This document shows positions 1 through 9,000 of a DNA stretch of 64,000 bases, one piece after another. Origin of the DNA: CAWCTD01 sp963798455 (GTDB lineage Bacteria > Acidobacteriota > Terriglobia > Bryobacterales > Bryobacteraceae); assembly GCA_963798455.1 (NCBI GenBank), contig CAWCTD010000003.1, positions 4,278,001-4,342,000 on the forward strand, read 5' to 3'. Numbering within the stretch: the stretch's first letter is position 1; each line of letters starts with the position of its first letter. The translations under genes were made by a program, and so were the position numbers. The notes beneath the pieces are model-generated. The model worked only from the letters and a program-made list of their open reading frames with translations, made no database searches and was not told the DNA's origin.

Positions 1-894
1 CGACGGCAGCCATCCCTGGAACCACTCACGGAATTCCCCCAGCCGCTGCTGCGTTTCCTTTCCGGCCGGCGCCGAAGGCGGTCCGGTCTTGAGACCGCGC
101 AGGGTCAAGCCCTCTTTAAGGGCCAGCGGGAATGGGAAGCGCTCGACCCAGGCGATGAACTCGTGCAGGCGGGCCTCCAGCCTGTTTGTCTGGGGCTCGG
201 AGCCGGCCCGGATGGCCCGGTCCAGGCCCAGCAGCAGTTCAGGAATGACGCCCGCGACCCCTGAGACCACCCCGTCGGCGCCCTCGGCGCGGGCCTCCGC
301 GAAGACCCGGTCGTGCCCGATCAGCAGCGTGAACGGAGCCTGCTTCTTGACCGCCATCATGCGCCGGAACTCGTCCAGTTTCCCGGAGGAGTCCTTGATC
401 CCGGCGAAAGCACCCGTGGCCAGCAGCTTCATGACCGTCTCGAAGCGTAGCTCGCCGGTGAAGGCAGGCACGTTGTAGAGCAGCACCGGCGGCCCGCCGC
501 CCAGTTCCTTGGCAAACCGCAGGTAGAACTCCTGGACGTCCTCCTGGCTGTAGTGGAAGAAGTAAGGAGGCATCAGGAGCAGGGCAGCCGCCCCGAAAGA
601 GGAGGCCCCGCGCGCCAGGGTGACCGCGCCGTCCAGCGACGAGTGCGACACGTTGACCGTGACCGGCACGCGGCTACGCCGGATGGCGAACTGCGCCAGG
701 TGGAGCCGGTCCTCGATGTCGAAGTGCGGGAACTCGCCCGTCGAGCCGGACAGAACAATGCCCTCCACGCCGCCGCGCGAGACAAAATCGACCAGATCGA
801 GGGCTGCCCCCAGATCGGTTTGGCTCAAGTCGGGGCGGCGGGGCGTCGTAAGCGCTGCATGAACTCCCTGGATCAGAGTCAAGGCGGATTTCAC
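1..894 (-). CDS. DapA-family lyase/aldolase (dihydrodipicolinate synthase-like), 3' end cut by window edge
   Basis: The reverse strand reads openly from a GTG at 894 to the left edge with no stop. The product is a class I TIM-barrel aldolase of the DapA/NanA family. The glycine-rich SGSTGEF motif near residue 50 is present, as are the tyrosine in YNVPAF near residue 135 and the Schiff-base lysine in GIKDSSG near residue 160. The family joins or splits pyruvate-type 2-oxo acids in the cytoplasm. True DapA cannot be told from N-acetylneuraminate lyase-like or other paralogues here, so no symbol is given. The start is the first GTG in frame, with a weak GGA upstream. At least 298 codons are visible, close to the usual 290-300, so little is missing. 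Confidence 0.85.
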   Translation of the reverse strand, partial: MKSALTLIQGVHAALTTPRRPDLSQTDLGAALDLVDFVSRGGVEGIVLSGSTGEFPHFDIEDRLHLAQFAIRRSRVPVTVNVSHSSLDGAVTLARGASSFGAAALLLMPPYFFHYSQEDVQEFYLRFAKELGGGPPVLLYNVPAFTGELRFETVMKLLATGAFAGIKDSSGKLDEFRRMMAVKKQAPFTLLIGHDRVFAEARAEGADGVVSGVAGVIPELLLGLDRAIRAGSEPQTNRLEARLHEFIAWVERFPFPLALKEGLTLRGLKTGPPSAPAGKETQQRLGEFREWFQGWLPS

Positions 895-953
895 CCCGGC
901 ATTTCCATTGTCGCGCAGTGAGGGGGTCTTGATAGATTGAAGGGAAGCACCCC

Positions 954-1589
954 ATGCGCGAGATTGCGGAAGCCTTCACCTTCTTCTGTGCCGTGCTGCT
1001 ATTTCTCTGGTTCCTGGCGATCCCTCTGCCGTGGACGGGCGGGTTGTTGCTCGTGGCCATCGGAATCTCCTGGCGGAGACGCTCACTCGGGTGGGCATCG
1101 CTCGGCCTTGGCTGGAAGGAGCTGCGCTGCTCCGCCCGGCGCTGGAGCGTGCTGTGGATCGTCTGCACACTGCTCTTTGTGGTCCTCGGCCATCGCACTC
1201 TGTTCAGCCTCCCGAGGCTGGAAGGGGGCTTGGTCTACTTCGTCTGGAGCGCGGCGCAGCAGGTCGTCTATCAGTCGATGATCTTCATGCCGCTCAGAAA
1301 GAACCTGCGCAGCCTGGCACTCGCGGCCGGCATCGCGGGCTTCGCGTTCGCGGCCGTGCACGCCCCCAATCCGATCCTGGTGCCGGCAACGCTGGTTTGG
1401 GGCATTGCCTCAAGCCTGCTCTTTGAGCGATGCCGCACGGTGTGGGGACTGGCCTTGATGCAGGTGATGCTCTCCTCCATGCTGATGTGGGTGACGCCCG
1501 CCGAACTGCACCACAACTTCCGGATCGGCCCGTACTACTACAAGACCCTCGGGCCGGCCTTTGCCCCGCCTATCGACGGGCCACGGTGA
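954..1589 (+). CDS. CPBP-like (CAAX protease-related) membrane protein with altered catalytic motif
   Basis: A 211-residue hydrophobic protein with about six membrane segments. It resembles the CPBP/Abi intramembrane metalloprotease family: a motif-1 region around residues 100-110, a FAAVH motif at 132-136 and a third helix with a polar face near 150-170. Motif 1 normally reads EExxxR and holds the catalytic glutamates. Here the same place reads QQxxxQ (residues 102-107), so proteolysis by the standard mechanism is unlikely. It starts 60 bp from the divergent DapA-family gene. The ATG is clear, but the ribosome site (GAAGGGAAGCACCCC) is only moderate. It could be a degenerate member or one of a QQ-type subfamily with another role. 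Confidence 0.7.
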   Translation: MREIAEAFTFFCAVLLFLWFLAIPLPWTGGLLLVAIGISWRRRSLGWASLGLGWKELRCSARRWSVLWIVCTLLFVVLGHRTLFSLPRLEGGLVYFVWSAAQQVVYQSMIFMPLRKNLRSLALAAGIAGFAFAAVHAPNPILVPATLVWGIASSLLFERCRTVWGLALMQVMLSSMLMWVTPAELHHNFRIGPYYYKTLGPAFAPPIDGPR

Positions 1590-1652
1590 TTGGTTGAGCC
1601 GAGAAGAAGATCCGCCCAAGCTCGGTAAGGCCCTACCGACGACGACGACGGC

Positions 1653-2564
1653 CTAATCCGATTCCGCGAACTCCACTCGGTTCCTTCCTCCTGCTTTGGC
1701 GCAGTACATCAGCGAGTCCGCTCTCCTAACCAGGGATTGCGGCGTGTCGTCCGCTTGCGCCATTGTGGCGCCAATCGAAACGGTCACTCGGATCTGGCTC
1801 GACCCCGTGTCCAGCGCCGACACCGCCACCAGCCTCCGGCTGCGCTCGGCCGTCAGCAGCAGGTGTTCTACGGTGGTGTTGGTAATTACAGCGACAAACT
1901 CCTCGCCACCCCACCTGCCGACCTCGTCCACGGAGCGCAGGTTGCCCGCCAGCGTCCGCGCCACCATCCGCAATACCCTGTCTCCGACGTCATGCCCGTG
2001 GGTGTCGTTGACCGCCTTGAAGTGATCCACATCCAAGAAGAGCACCCCGAACCGCCAGCCGTAACGCTGGAAAGCGTCCAGCAACGCCCTCAGCCTCACC
2101 TCGGCGTACCTCCGGTTCCCCACCCCCGTCACCGGGTCGAGCAGGGCCAGTTCCTGCAGCTCAACCAGTCTGTCCAGCGCGGCGGTCTTGGAGGAGTTTT
2201 CACTGAACGATTCCACTGCCCCCATGATTTGCCCCTCGCCATCTCGGATGGGGCTTACCCGCACGGAAACCGGCACCCTGTGCCCCGCCTTGTGGCGCAA
2301 GAAGATGTCCGCTTCACGCGCGCCGCCGTCTTCAATCGTTGCGGCCAGAGGGCATCGGCCCGTGCACAACTGGCACCCTTTCCCGTCCACGTGAAGGAGA
2401 ATATTGTCCCAGCAGTGCGCTCCCAGAACTTCGCCGGCGGAAAAGCCCGAAATCCTCTCAGCGCCCTTGTTCCAGTACGTGATTCGCCGCTCCCGGTCCA
2501 CGAAGTACACGCCGTCGTACAGATTGTCCAGAAGTTGCTTGAAGAATGCGTCACTGGGAATCAT
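1653..2564 (-). CDS. PAS-GGDEF diguanylate cyclase
   Basis: 303 residues. An N-terminal PAS sensor domain (about residues 5-120) is followed by a short coiled linker and a GGDEF domain (about 140-300). The active-site motif is intact as GGEEF (219-223). An RxxD inhibitory site (R210-D213) lies exactly five residues before it, so product feedback by c-di-GMP is expected. The enzyme makes c-di-GMP from two GTP. The PAS domain carries four cysteines (C51, C64, C67, C71; CxxCxxxC at its end) that could bind metal or sense redox state. There is no membrane segment, so it is probably cytoplasmic. Two PilZ proteins, candidate c-di-GMP receptors, lie just upstream on the same strand. Confidence 0.92.
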   Translation of the reverse strand: MIPSDAFFKQLLDNLYDGVYFVDRERRITYWNKGAERISGFSAGEVLGAHCWDNILLHVDGKGCQLCTGRCPLAATIEDGGAREADIFLRHKAGHRVPVSVRVSPIRDGEGQIMGAVESFSENSSKTAALDRLVELQELALLDPVTGVGNRRYAEVRLRALLDAFQRYGWRFGVLFLDVDHFKAVNDTHGHDVGDRVLRMVARTLAGNLRSVDEVGRWGGEEFVAVITNTTVEHLLLTAERSRRLVAVSALDTGSSQIRVTVSIGATMAQADDTPQSLVRRADSLMYCAKAGGRNRVEFAESD

Positions 2565-2787
2565 GTGGTTGCCTGCGTTCGTGCGAATCCCAGCGAATCC
2601 CTCGGGAGCAGCGCCGTCGGATGGATCGTGTCAACTGGGATTCCCGTTTGGCACTCCCGATCATGTGTGAGCATACACCAGATCGACTCCCCACGCGAGG
2701 GTGCAGCCCGATTCCGCGCCCGTGCCGCGAACAGGACAGATTCAAGTTCCGGGGAGCACCTGATGCGAACCGGTCACCGCCGCACGG

Positions 2788-2813
2788 TTTGGCATGTGGG
2801 ACTGTAACGGCAG
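2788..2813 (+). repeat. First copy of a 26-bp motif shared with 4089-4114
   Basis: This lies in the 274-bp gap between the GGDEF and first PilZ genes. It matches 4089-4114 at 21 of 26 positions, with the shared core TTTGGCATGT then GACTG. Read from its ATG it encodes M-x-D-C-N-G, like the second copy, but here the frame stops after 13 codons. The rest of the gap (2565-2838) shows no gene. The motif could be a promoter-type element or the relic of a duplicated gene start. Confidence 0.35.
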
Positions 2814-2838
2814 GATCGACGGTTTCGGATCGTGAACC

Positions 2839-3207
2839 CTAGAAGCTCGACCGCGCGAAGTACCCGCCTAGGTCAAGGGTCCGCAGCTCGTGTTGTGTAA
2901 CGAGGACCGCTGCCCGGTCATTCGAGCTGCGGACTACCCTACCTCTCAGAACCAGCTTTAGAGGCGTTTTTTGATCGAGCCGAACAGGCCACTCCAGGCT
3001 CAGTTCGACAAACTCTCCCACATCCAAGACTTGTTGTGTAGTAAACAAGAGGCCCTTGCGGCTGATGTCCAGGGAGGTGCCGGCCCCCTGCTTCCCGTTC
3101 GGAGTACTGTAGCGAACCTTCCGTTGAATGGGGAACCGCAGCCCTTTTCGACGATCCTCCCCCTCAAATTCGCTCGCCCTGCGCATAGCTTCCTCCGCGT
3201 CTGCCAC
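2839..3207 (-). CDS. PilZ-domain protein
   Basis: 122 residues, essentially one PilZ domain. The N-terminal arginine patch (RRKGLRFPIQRKV, about residues 19-31) and the DISRKGLLF strand (D/NxSxxG, about 47-55) are the two c-di-GMP-binding elements of the family, and both look intact. PilZ proteins act as c-di-GMP receptors controlling motility, polysaccharide or stress outputs; which one cannot be read here. It sits directly upstream of the GGDEF cyclase on the same strand, but 274 bp separate them, so shared transcription is uncertain. Confidence 0.85.
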   Translation of the reverse strand: MADAEEAMRRASEFEGEDRRKGLRFPIQRKVRYSTPNGKQGAGTSLDISRKGLLFTTQQVLDVGEFVELSLEWPVRLDQKTPLKLVLRGRVVRSSNDRAAVLVTQHELRTLDLGGYFARSSF

Positions 3208-3262
3208 GAGTGCTCACCCGGCGGGGGCGGCACGCCAGTCCCACCTCATTCGGAAACGCCTG

Positions 3263-3691
3263 TTAGGAGGGAGTGACGACCGCACGTGTAAGGCCATCGA
3301 ACTTCACACCAACGACGTATCGCGGCCCGATTCGGGTGCAACGGCGCACGACGCCCACGCCGGACAGTTGCGGTTCAGACACCCGGAGTTGGAGGCGAGT
3401 ACGCACCTTGAGGGGAAACGGCAACTCCAGCGCCATACCTCCGGCCGAGACATCTCGACAGGACCCCTCGTCGGACTGCTTAAGACCAACGCCGTCCCGC
3501 CAGGAGATCAGAACTGGGCGGCCCACAAGTCGTCTCTCGTGAAGTCGCGCTGGCCGAATTCGTCGCACCGCGAAGGACACCGAGCAGATGGCGAGCGCGA
3601 CGCAGCAGAGCACCACCAAAACGACCAGAAGCTGTTGTTCCAATCGCAACTGCGTGAACGGCGTGTCCAGGATCTGCCAGAAAGAGCTCAT
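3263..3691 (-). CDS. Membrane-anchored PilZ-like protein
   Basis: 142 residues. One strong transmembrane helix (about residues 20-43) is followed by a cytoplasmic PilZ-like domain containing CRDVSAGGMAL (D-x-S-x-x-G type) near residue 80. The RxxxR element before it is weak (LHERRLVGRPV), so ligand binding is less certain than for its neighbour. It reads in the same direction as the next PilZ gene with a 55-bp gap, so the two are probably co-transcribed. It may tether a c-di-GMP response to the inner membrane. Confidence 0.75.
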   Translation of the reverse strand: MSSFWQILDTPFTQLRLEQQLLVVLVVLCCVALAICSVSFAVRRIRPARLHERRLVGRPVLISWRDGVGLKQSDEGSCRDVSAGGMALELPFPLKVRTRLQLRVSEPQLSGVGVVRRCTRIGPRYVVGVKFDGLTRAVVTPS

Positions 3692-3763
3692 ATTCGTCCT
3701 CCAATCATTTCAGAACCCACTCATGGTGGAGTCTGGTTGCTGCCTCCTGGGCTCCTCGGCCCA

Positions 3764-3874
3764 CTAATCGAAAACGATTCTTCTACGACAGCGCGACAGA
3801 CGGCGCAATAGATAGAAGACCAGGACGACGAGCGCCGCACTCGCGAAGCCTATCAGGAGTGCTTGGTCGGTCAC
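3764..3874 (-). CDS. Predicted 36-residue single-pass membrane peptide
   Basis: A GTG-started frame of 36 codons upstream of the membrane PilZ gene on the same strand. The peptide is a short polar N-terminus, a hydrophobic helix (LLIGFASAALVVLVFYLL) and an arginine-rich tail (RRLSRCRRR), the layout of a small inner-membrane protein with positive-inside orientation. GAGGAAAAC stands just before the GTG. I recognise no family. Support is composition and position only. The remainder of 3875-4088 shows nothing clear. Confidence 0.35.
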   Translation of the reverse strand: MTDQALLIGFASAALVVLVFYLLRRLSRCRRRIVFD

Positions 3875-4088
3875 GTTTTCCTCATCTCGATCACGGAACC
3901 AGGGGAGATCACGGCCCTCCGGCCCTTGGTTCTCTTCGGTGCTCAGGGTCTTTCTTGGACCCCGGCCCTAGCTACATGAATATCCTGCGTTGACACCAGC
4001 CGTCCATCACCCACTGGGCAGGCAAAGTAATGCAACCACGGCGCGCAGGTACTGGAACCTTCGATTGGCCCTGACGGGCCGCGGGCGC

Positions 4089-4114
4089 TTTGGCATGTTA
4101 GACTGCAATGGGAG
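4089..4114 (+). repeat. Second copy of the 26-bp motif, overlapping a gene start
   Basis: Matches 2788-2813 at 21 of 26 positions. The ATG at 4095 inside it is the proposed start of the 98-residue exported protein, so similarity extends into the encoded M-x-D-C-N-G. The TGGCAT...CTGC layout recalls a sigma-54 promoter, but the spacer is one base too long. Confidence 0.35.
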
Positions 4115-4391
4115 TAAGATCTTGCTGCCGCGCCTCACGCTGACAATCCTTGCCTCGTTGGCATGCGCGACTATCGGCCGTGGTCAAGCCGCTGTCGAGT
4201 ACGCGCTGAAATCGTCAGGAAGCGCGGTTACAGCGAGTGGTGCAAGGGCCGCCATTGGTGGTTGTAGAGTCGATTCCACGCTGCTGACGTGTCTTAGCCG
4301 GTCGTATCCCAAGACCACGATCGTAGTGGTCGGGCTGCTGGCCCTGATGATCTTGTGGTGGCTGGCTAAAGCGTATACGTCGCGGCGATAG
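4095..4391 (+). CDS. Small exported protein with N-terminal signal and C-terminal membrane anchor (unknown)
   Basis: 98 residues. A lysine-led hydrophobic stretch (ILLPRLTLTILASLACATI) resembles a signal sequence. It is followed by a polar middle with two cysteines (GGCRVDSTLLTCLSRSYP) and a second hydrophobic helix (TTIVVVGLLALMILWWLA) ending in a short basic tail. The architecture is that of a small envelope protein with the middle outside the cytoplasm. An in-frame upstream start at 3990 is possible, but it would put a non-hydrophobic leader in front. I do not recognise the family. The AAVEYAL string recalls Flp pilins, but the helix that follows it in pilins is missing. Confidence 0.55.
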   Translation: MLDCNGSKILLPRLTLTILASLACATIGRGQAAVEYALKSSGSAVTASGARAAIGGCRVDSTLLTCLSRSYPKTTIVVVGLLALMILWWLAKAYTSRR

Positions 4392-4421
4392 AGTCTGACC
4401 CAGCGCCGTTGTTGAGAGGTC

Positions 4422-4498
<77 letters not shown>

Positions 4499-4554
4499 GG
4501 GGCGGCGGTCTCGTCGCGTGGCGGGAGGCCGCGTCGTAAAAAGTGTAGCACGGC

Positions 4555-4584
4555 TTGAGTGCCGTCCCCGCTGCGGCGTACACT
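4555..4584 (+). promoter_or_regulatory. Candidate sigma-70-type promoter for the efflux operon
   Basis: TTGAGT (4555-4560) and TACACT (4579-4584) are separated by 18 bp and lie 80 bp before the TolC-like start. The match is moderate, and no operator repeat stands out. Confidence 0.3.
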
Positions 4585-4664
4585 GGAAATATCTGGGTTT
4601 ATTCGCATTCCTTCTGAACTCGCGTTACAAATTTGGCCAGACTCACTCTCGACAAGGAGGGGCG

Positions 4665-6038
4665 ATGAAGATCTGTGTTCCGATGCTCGCCGTCGTGTTC
4701 CTCGCGCAAGTTGCCGGATTTGCCCAACCACAGCCGCTCACACTCAACCAGGCCGTCCAACAGGCGGCTGACAAGTACCCCGCCGTGCGTGCGTCCCTGG
4801 AGCGCGTCTCCGTCGCCGCGGCCGGGGTCAACCTGGCGAGAACCGCGTACCTGCCCCGCGCCGATTTCCTGGCGCAGATTAATCGTGCGACGCGAAACAA
4901 CACATTCGGTCTGGTCCTCCCGCAGTCCGTCATCCCCTCCATCTCGGGACCGGTGCTGGGGACCAACGGCCTGACCAACGTGTGGGGCAGCGCCACGGGC
5001 GTGCTGGTCTCCTGGGAGCCGTTCGACTTCGGCCTGCGCCACGCCCAGGTCGAGGCAGCCCAATCCGGCACGCGGCTCGCCCAGGCGGACGTGGACCTGA
5101 CGCGCCTTCAGGTCGAAACCGCCGCCGCCGACGCTTTTCTGACTGTCCTGGCCGCCGAGCAGGATGTGGTCGCCGCTCGCGCCGGCCTGGAAAGGGCCCA
5201 GGTGTTCGAGAAGGCCGTGGGCAGCCTTGCCGCCTCCGGCCTGCGCCCCGGGGCCGACGCGGCGCGGGCAAGGGCCGAAGCGGCGCTGGCCCGGACACAA
5301 CTGGCGCAGGCGGAACAGGCCGTGGAGGTAGCCCGGGCTGCGCTTTCGCAGTTCCTCGGCGTGGAGCCCGCCCAGATCGGCATTCAGTCCGGGCCGCTCC
5401 TCGGCGCGCCGCCGCAGGCGCCGCCCGAAGCCGGCTCCCCAGCGGACCACCCGCTGGCCCGGGAGCAGCGAGCCGCGGTGGAAGAGGTCAAGGCCTCCGA
5501 GCGCGTGCTGGCCCGCTCCTACTTTCCCCGATTCACCCTGCAAGGAAGCTCCTACGCCCGCGGCACAGGCGCGCGGACGGACGGCGCCACCGGAGGCGCC
5601 TTCTCGGGAGTGGGACCCAACATTCAGAACTGGGCAGTGGGAATGACGGTGCAGTTCCCTCTCATGGAACTGCCCTCCCTCCGCTCGCGCCGTGAGGCCG
5701 AGTTGCACCGCGAACTCTCCGAAGCCGCTCAGTACGACCGCGTGGTACAGGACTTGGCGGGCCAGTCCGCCAAGGCTCGGGCCCTGCTCGAAGGCGCCCA
5801 GGGCGTGGCCCGGAACACGCCGGCCGAACTGGAGGCGGCGCTCGCCGCCCATGAGCAGGCCACGGCCCGCTATAAGACGGGGCTCGGCACCGTGGTCGAG
5901 GTCGCCGATGCCCAAAGGCTCCTCACCCAGGCCGAAACCGACGACGCACTGGCCAAGCTGGGCGTCTGGCGCGGGCTGCTGGGTGTCGCCGCCGCCCGCG
6001 GCGATCTCCAGCCATTCCTGCAACTGGCGGGCAAGTAG
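4665..6038 (+). CDS. TolC-family outer-membrane efflux protein
   Basis: 457 residues with an N-terminal signal peptide (MKICVPMLAVVFLAQVAGFA). Two long alanine/glutamine-rich heptad regions follow, typical of the paired coiled-coil barrels of outer-membrane factors; the LTLNQAVQQA opening is characteristic. The protein forms the exit duct of a tripartite pump. The ATG at 4665 has an excellent AAGGAGGGG site; an upstream in-frame extension to 4518 lacks a signal peptide and is rejected. The RND gene starts 15 bp after the stop, behind its own GGAGAGGAG site, so this is the first gene of an OMF-RND-adaptor operon. Confidence 0.93.
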   Translation: MKICVPMLAVVFLAQVAGFAQPQPLTLNQAVQQAADKYPAVRASLERVSVAAAGVNLARTAYLPRADFLAQINRATRNNTFGLVLPQSVIPSISGPVLGTNGLTNVWGSATGVLVSWEPFDFGLRHAQVEAAQSGTRLAQADVDLTRLQVETAAADAFLTVLAAEQDVVAARAGLERAQVFEKAVGSLAASGLRPGADAARARAEAALARTQLAQAEQAVEVARAALSQFLGVEPAQIGIQSGPLLGAPPQAPPEAGSPADHPLAREQRAAVEEVKASERVLARSYFPRFTLQGSSYARGTGARTDGATGGAFSGVGPNIQNWAVGMTVQFPLMELPSLRSRREAELHRELSEAAQYDRVVQDLAGQSAKARALLEGAQGVARNTPAELEAALAAHEQATARYKTGLGTVVEVADAQRLLTQAETDDALAKLGVWRGLLGVAAARGDLQPFLQLAGK

Positions 6039-6053
6039 GAGAGGAGACAAATC

Positions 6054-9000
6054 ATGTGGCTAGTCCTCACCTCGATGCGAAGGCCGATCACGATCCTCGT
6101 GGTGGTTCTCGCCGTTGCTCTCGCCGCCGCGCTGGCCGTGCGCCGGATGCCGGTCGACATCTTCCCCCAGCTCGGCGACCCCGCAGATCTACGTCGCCCA
6201 GCCGTACGGCGGCATGGACCCGAGCCAGATGGAAGGCTACCTCACGTACTACTACGAGTATCACTTCCTCTACATCACGGGCATCGAGCACGTCGAGTCA
6301 AGCAACATCCAGGGCGCGGCGCTCATGAAGCTGGTTTTCCACCCCGGCACGGACATGAGCCAGGCGCATGGCCGAGACGGTCGGCTACGTCAACCGCGCG
6401 CGCTCGTTCATGCCGCCCGGCACGGTGCCGCCGTTCATCGTCGCGCTTCGACGCCGGCAGCGTGCCGGTCGGCCAGCTGGTCTTCTCCAGCCCCACGCTC
6501 GCACCCCGGGCGAGATGCAGGACATCGCCCTGAACCGCGTGCGCCCGCTCTTCGCGACGCTGCCCGGCGTCTCGGCGCCGCCGCCCTTCGGCGGCAACCA
6601 GCGCACCATCGTGATTCGCGTCGACCCCGCCCGGCTCCGCCAGTACCGCATCTCGCCGGAGGAAGTCATCCGCGCGGTCACCCGATCCAGCATCGTGCTG
6701 CCCTCGCGGCAACATGCGGACCGGCGACCTGATCCGCATCGCCGACACCAATGCCACGCTGGGCGCCAACATCAAGGAGCTGCTCGACACGCCCATCCGC
6801 CTCGGCGCGGGCCCGACCGTCTATCTGCGCGACATCGGCACGATCGACGACTCGACCGACATTCTCGTCGGCTACGCACACGTCAACGGCCGCCGCACGG
6901 TCTACATCCCCGTCACCAAGCGCGCGGACGCCTCGACGCTGGCCGTCATCCAGCGCGTCAAGGCAGCCCTGCCGCGCATGCAGAGAGGTGGCGCAGGCTG
7001 TCGGGCCCGACGTCCAGATCGACTTCGAGTTCGACCAGTCGCCCTACGTCGTCAACGCCATCCGCGGCCTGATTGGGGAGGGGCTGCTGGGCGCGCTGCT
7101 GACCGGGCTGATGGTGCTGCTGTTCCTGCGCGACTGGCGCAGCGCCCTGATCGTGGTGGCGACGATCCCGTTCGCTTTGCTCGCGCGCGGTCATCTGGCT
7201 CTGGATCACGGGCCAGACCATCAACATCATGACGCTGGGCGGCCTGGCGCTGGCGGTGGGCGTCCTGGTGGACGAGGCCACCGTGGTGATCGAGAACATC
7301 CACACCCACATCGCGGCCGGGCCTGGCCCGGGCCCGCGCCGTGGTCGAGGCCTCGCGCAGGACGGCCGTCCCGCGCCTGCTCTGCATGTTCTGCATCCTG
7401 GCGGTCTTCGTGCCGTCGTTCTTCATGATCGGCGTGGCACGGCAGTTGTTCGTCCCGCTCTCGCTGGCGGTCGGCTTCGCCATGATCTCCTCCTACCTGT
7501 TGTCCGCAGCTGGTGCCGGTGCTGTCCACGTGGGTGATCCGCAGGGGGCACGGCGGCGAAGAGCGATGGCTGGCTGCGGACGCTGTACTACAGCGCTATC
7601 TCGAGTCTCGTCCTGCGCTTCCGCTGGCCGCTGGTGGGTGCATACGTGGTGGTCACGGGAGTGTTCCTGTTCCTCCTCTACCCCAGGATCGGCACGGAGA
7701 TCTTCCCCGCGGCGGACGCCACCCAGTTCCAGATCCGGCTGCGCGCCCCCACCGGCACGCGCGTCGAACGGACCGAGCGTCGCGACGCTTCAGGCGCTCG
7801 ACATCGTGAAGCAGGTGGCCGGGCCCGGCAACGTGGCCATCACCACCGATTTCGTCGGCGTGCAAGGCTCGGCTACCCCATCAACACCATCTACCTGTTC
7901 ACCAGCGGCCAGCACGAGGCGTGCTGCAGGGTTGCAGTTGAAGCCCGGCGCTCCGCTGCGGGGCGAAGAACTCAAGGAGCGCTTGCGAAAGGCCTTTCGC
8001 GAGGGGCTGCCGGAGGTGGCCTTCTCCTTCGAAGCCGGCGACATCATCAGCCAGGTGATGAGCTTCGGCTCGCCGACGCCCATCGAGGTGGACGTGCAGG
8101 GGCCGAACCAGCCGGCCAACCGCGCACACGCCGCCAGGGTCTTCGCCGAACTGGGCAGACTGCCCGAGCTGCGCGACCTGCAGTACGCCCAGCCGCTGGA
8201 CTATCCGACCCTCGACGTGAACATCGACCGCGACCGCGCCGGGCAGTACGGCCTCACCATGGCGGACGTGGCGCGCTCGCTGGTGGCGGCCACTTCGTCG
8301 AGCCGCTTCATCGATCCCAACTACTGGCGCGATCCGAGGAGCGGCAATGCGTTTCAGATCCAGGTCGAGATCCCGCAGCACAAGGTCGCCTCCCTGGAAG
8401 ACTTGCAGAATCTGCCCGTGATGCCGGAGGGAGCCGCGGAACCTTCCGCCCACCCTCTGGTTGGCGACGTCGCTCAGTTGAAATACGGGACCGCGCCCGG
8501 GCGAGGTGGATCGCTACAACATGCAGCGCGTGGTGGGAATCACGGCGAACATACACGGCGAGCCGCTGGGCAACGCTGTTCCCAAGGTGCAGGCCGCCAT
8601 TGACCGCGCGGGCAAGCCGCCGCTGGGCGTGACCGTCTGCGGTGCGCGGCCAGGTTCCGCCTTTGGAGGAGACGCTCTCGGGGCTCAGCACCGGTCTGCT
8701 GCTCTCCATCGCCGTGATCTTTCTCCTGCTCGCGGCGAACTTCCAGTCGTTCCGTCTGGCGATCGCGGTCGTCTCCACGGCGCCGGCCGTGATTCTGCGG
8801 CGTGATGCTGACGCTGCTTGTGACCGGCACCACCCTGAACATTCAGTCGTTCATGGGCGCCATCATGGCGATCGGGATCTCCGTCGCCAATGCGATTCTG
8901 CTGGTCAGTTTCGCCCAAGCCAGCCGCCGGCAGGGGGCCTCCGCGGTCGAGGCCGCGATGGAAGGCGCCCGGGGGCGGCTTCGAGCTATTTTGATGACCG

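Noticed and set aside
4089..4110. Sigma-54 promoter at TTTGGCATG...CTGC
   Set aside because: The spacing between the GG and GC elements is one base longer than the strict sigma-54 rule, and the motif overlaps coding sequence.
4185..4230. Flp pilin signature (AAVEYAL)
   Set aside because: The long hydrophobic helix that must follow the motif is replaced by a polar Ser/Gly/Ala stretch.
4599..6050. Long open frame antisense to the TolC-like gene
   Set aside because: Typical high-GC shadow frame: no domain, arginine/glycine-rich composition, and the forward strand encodes a clear conserved protein.
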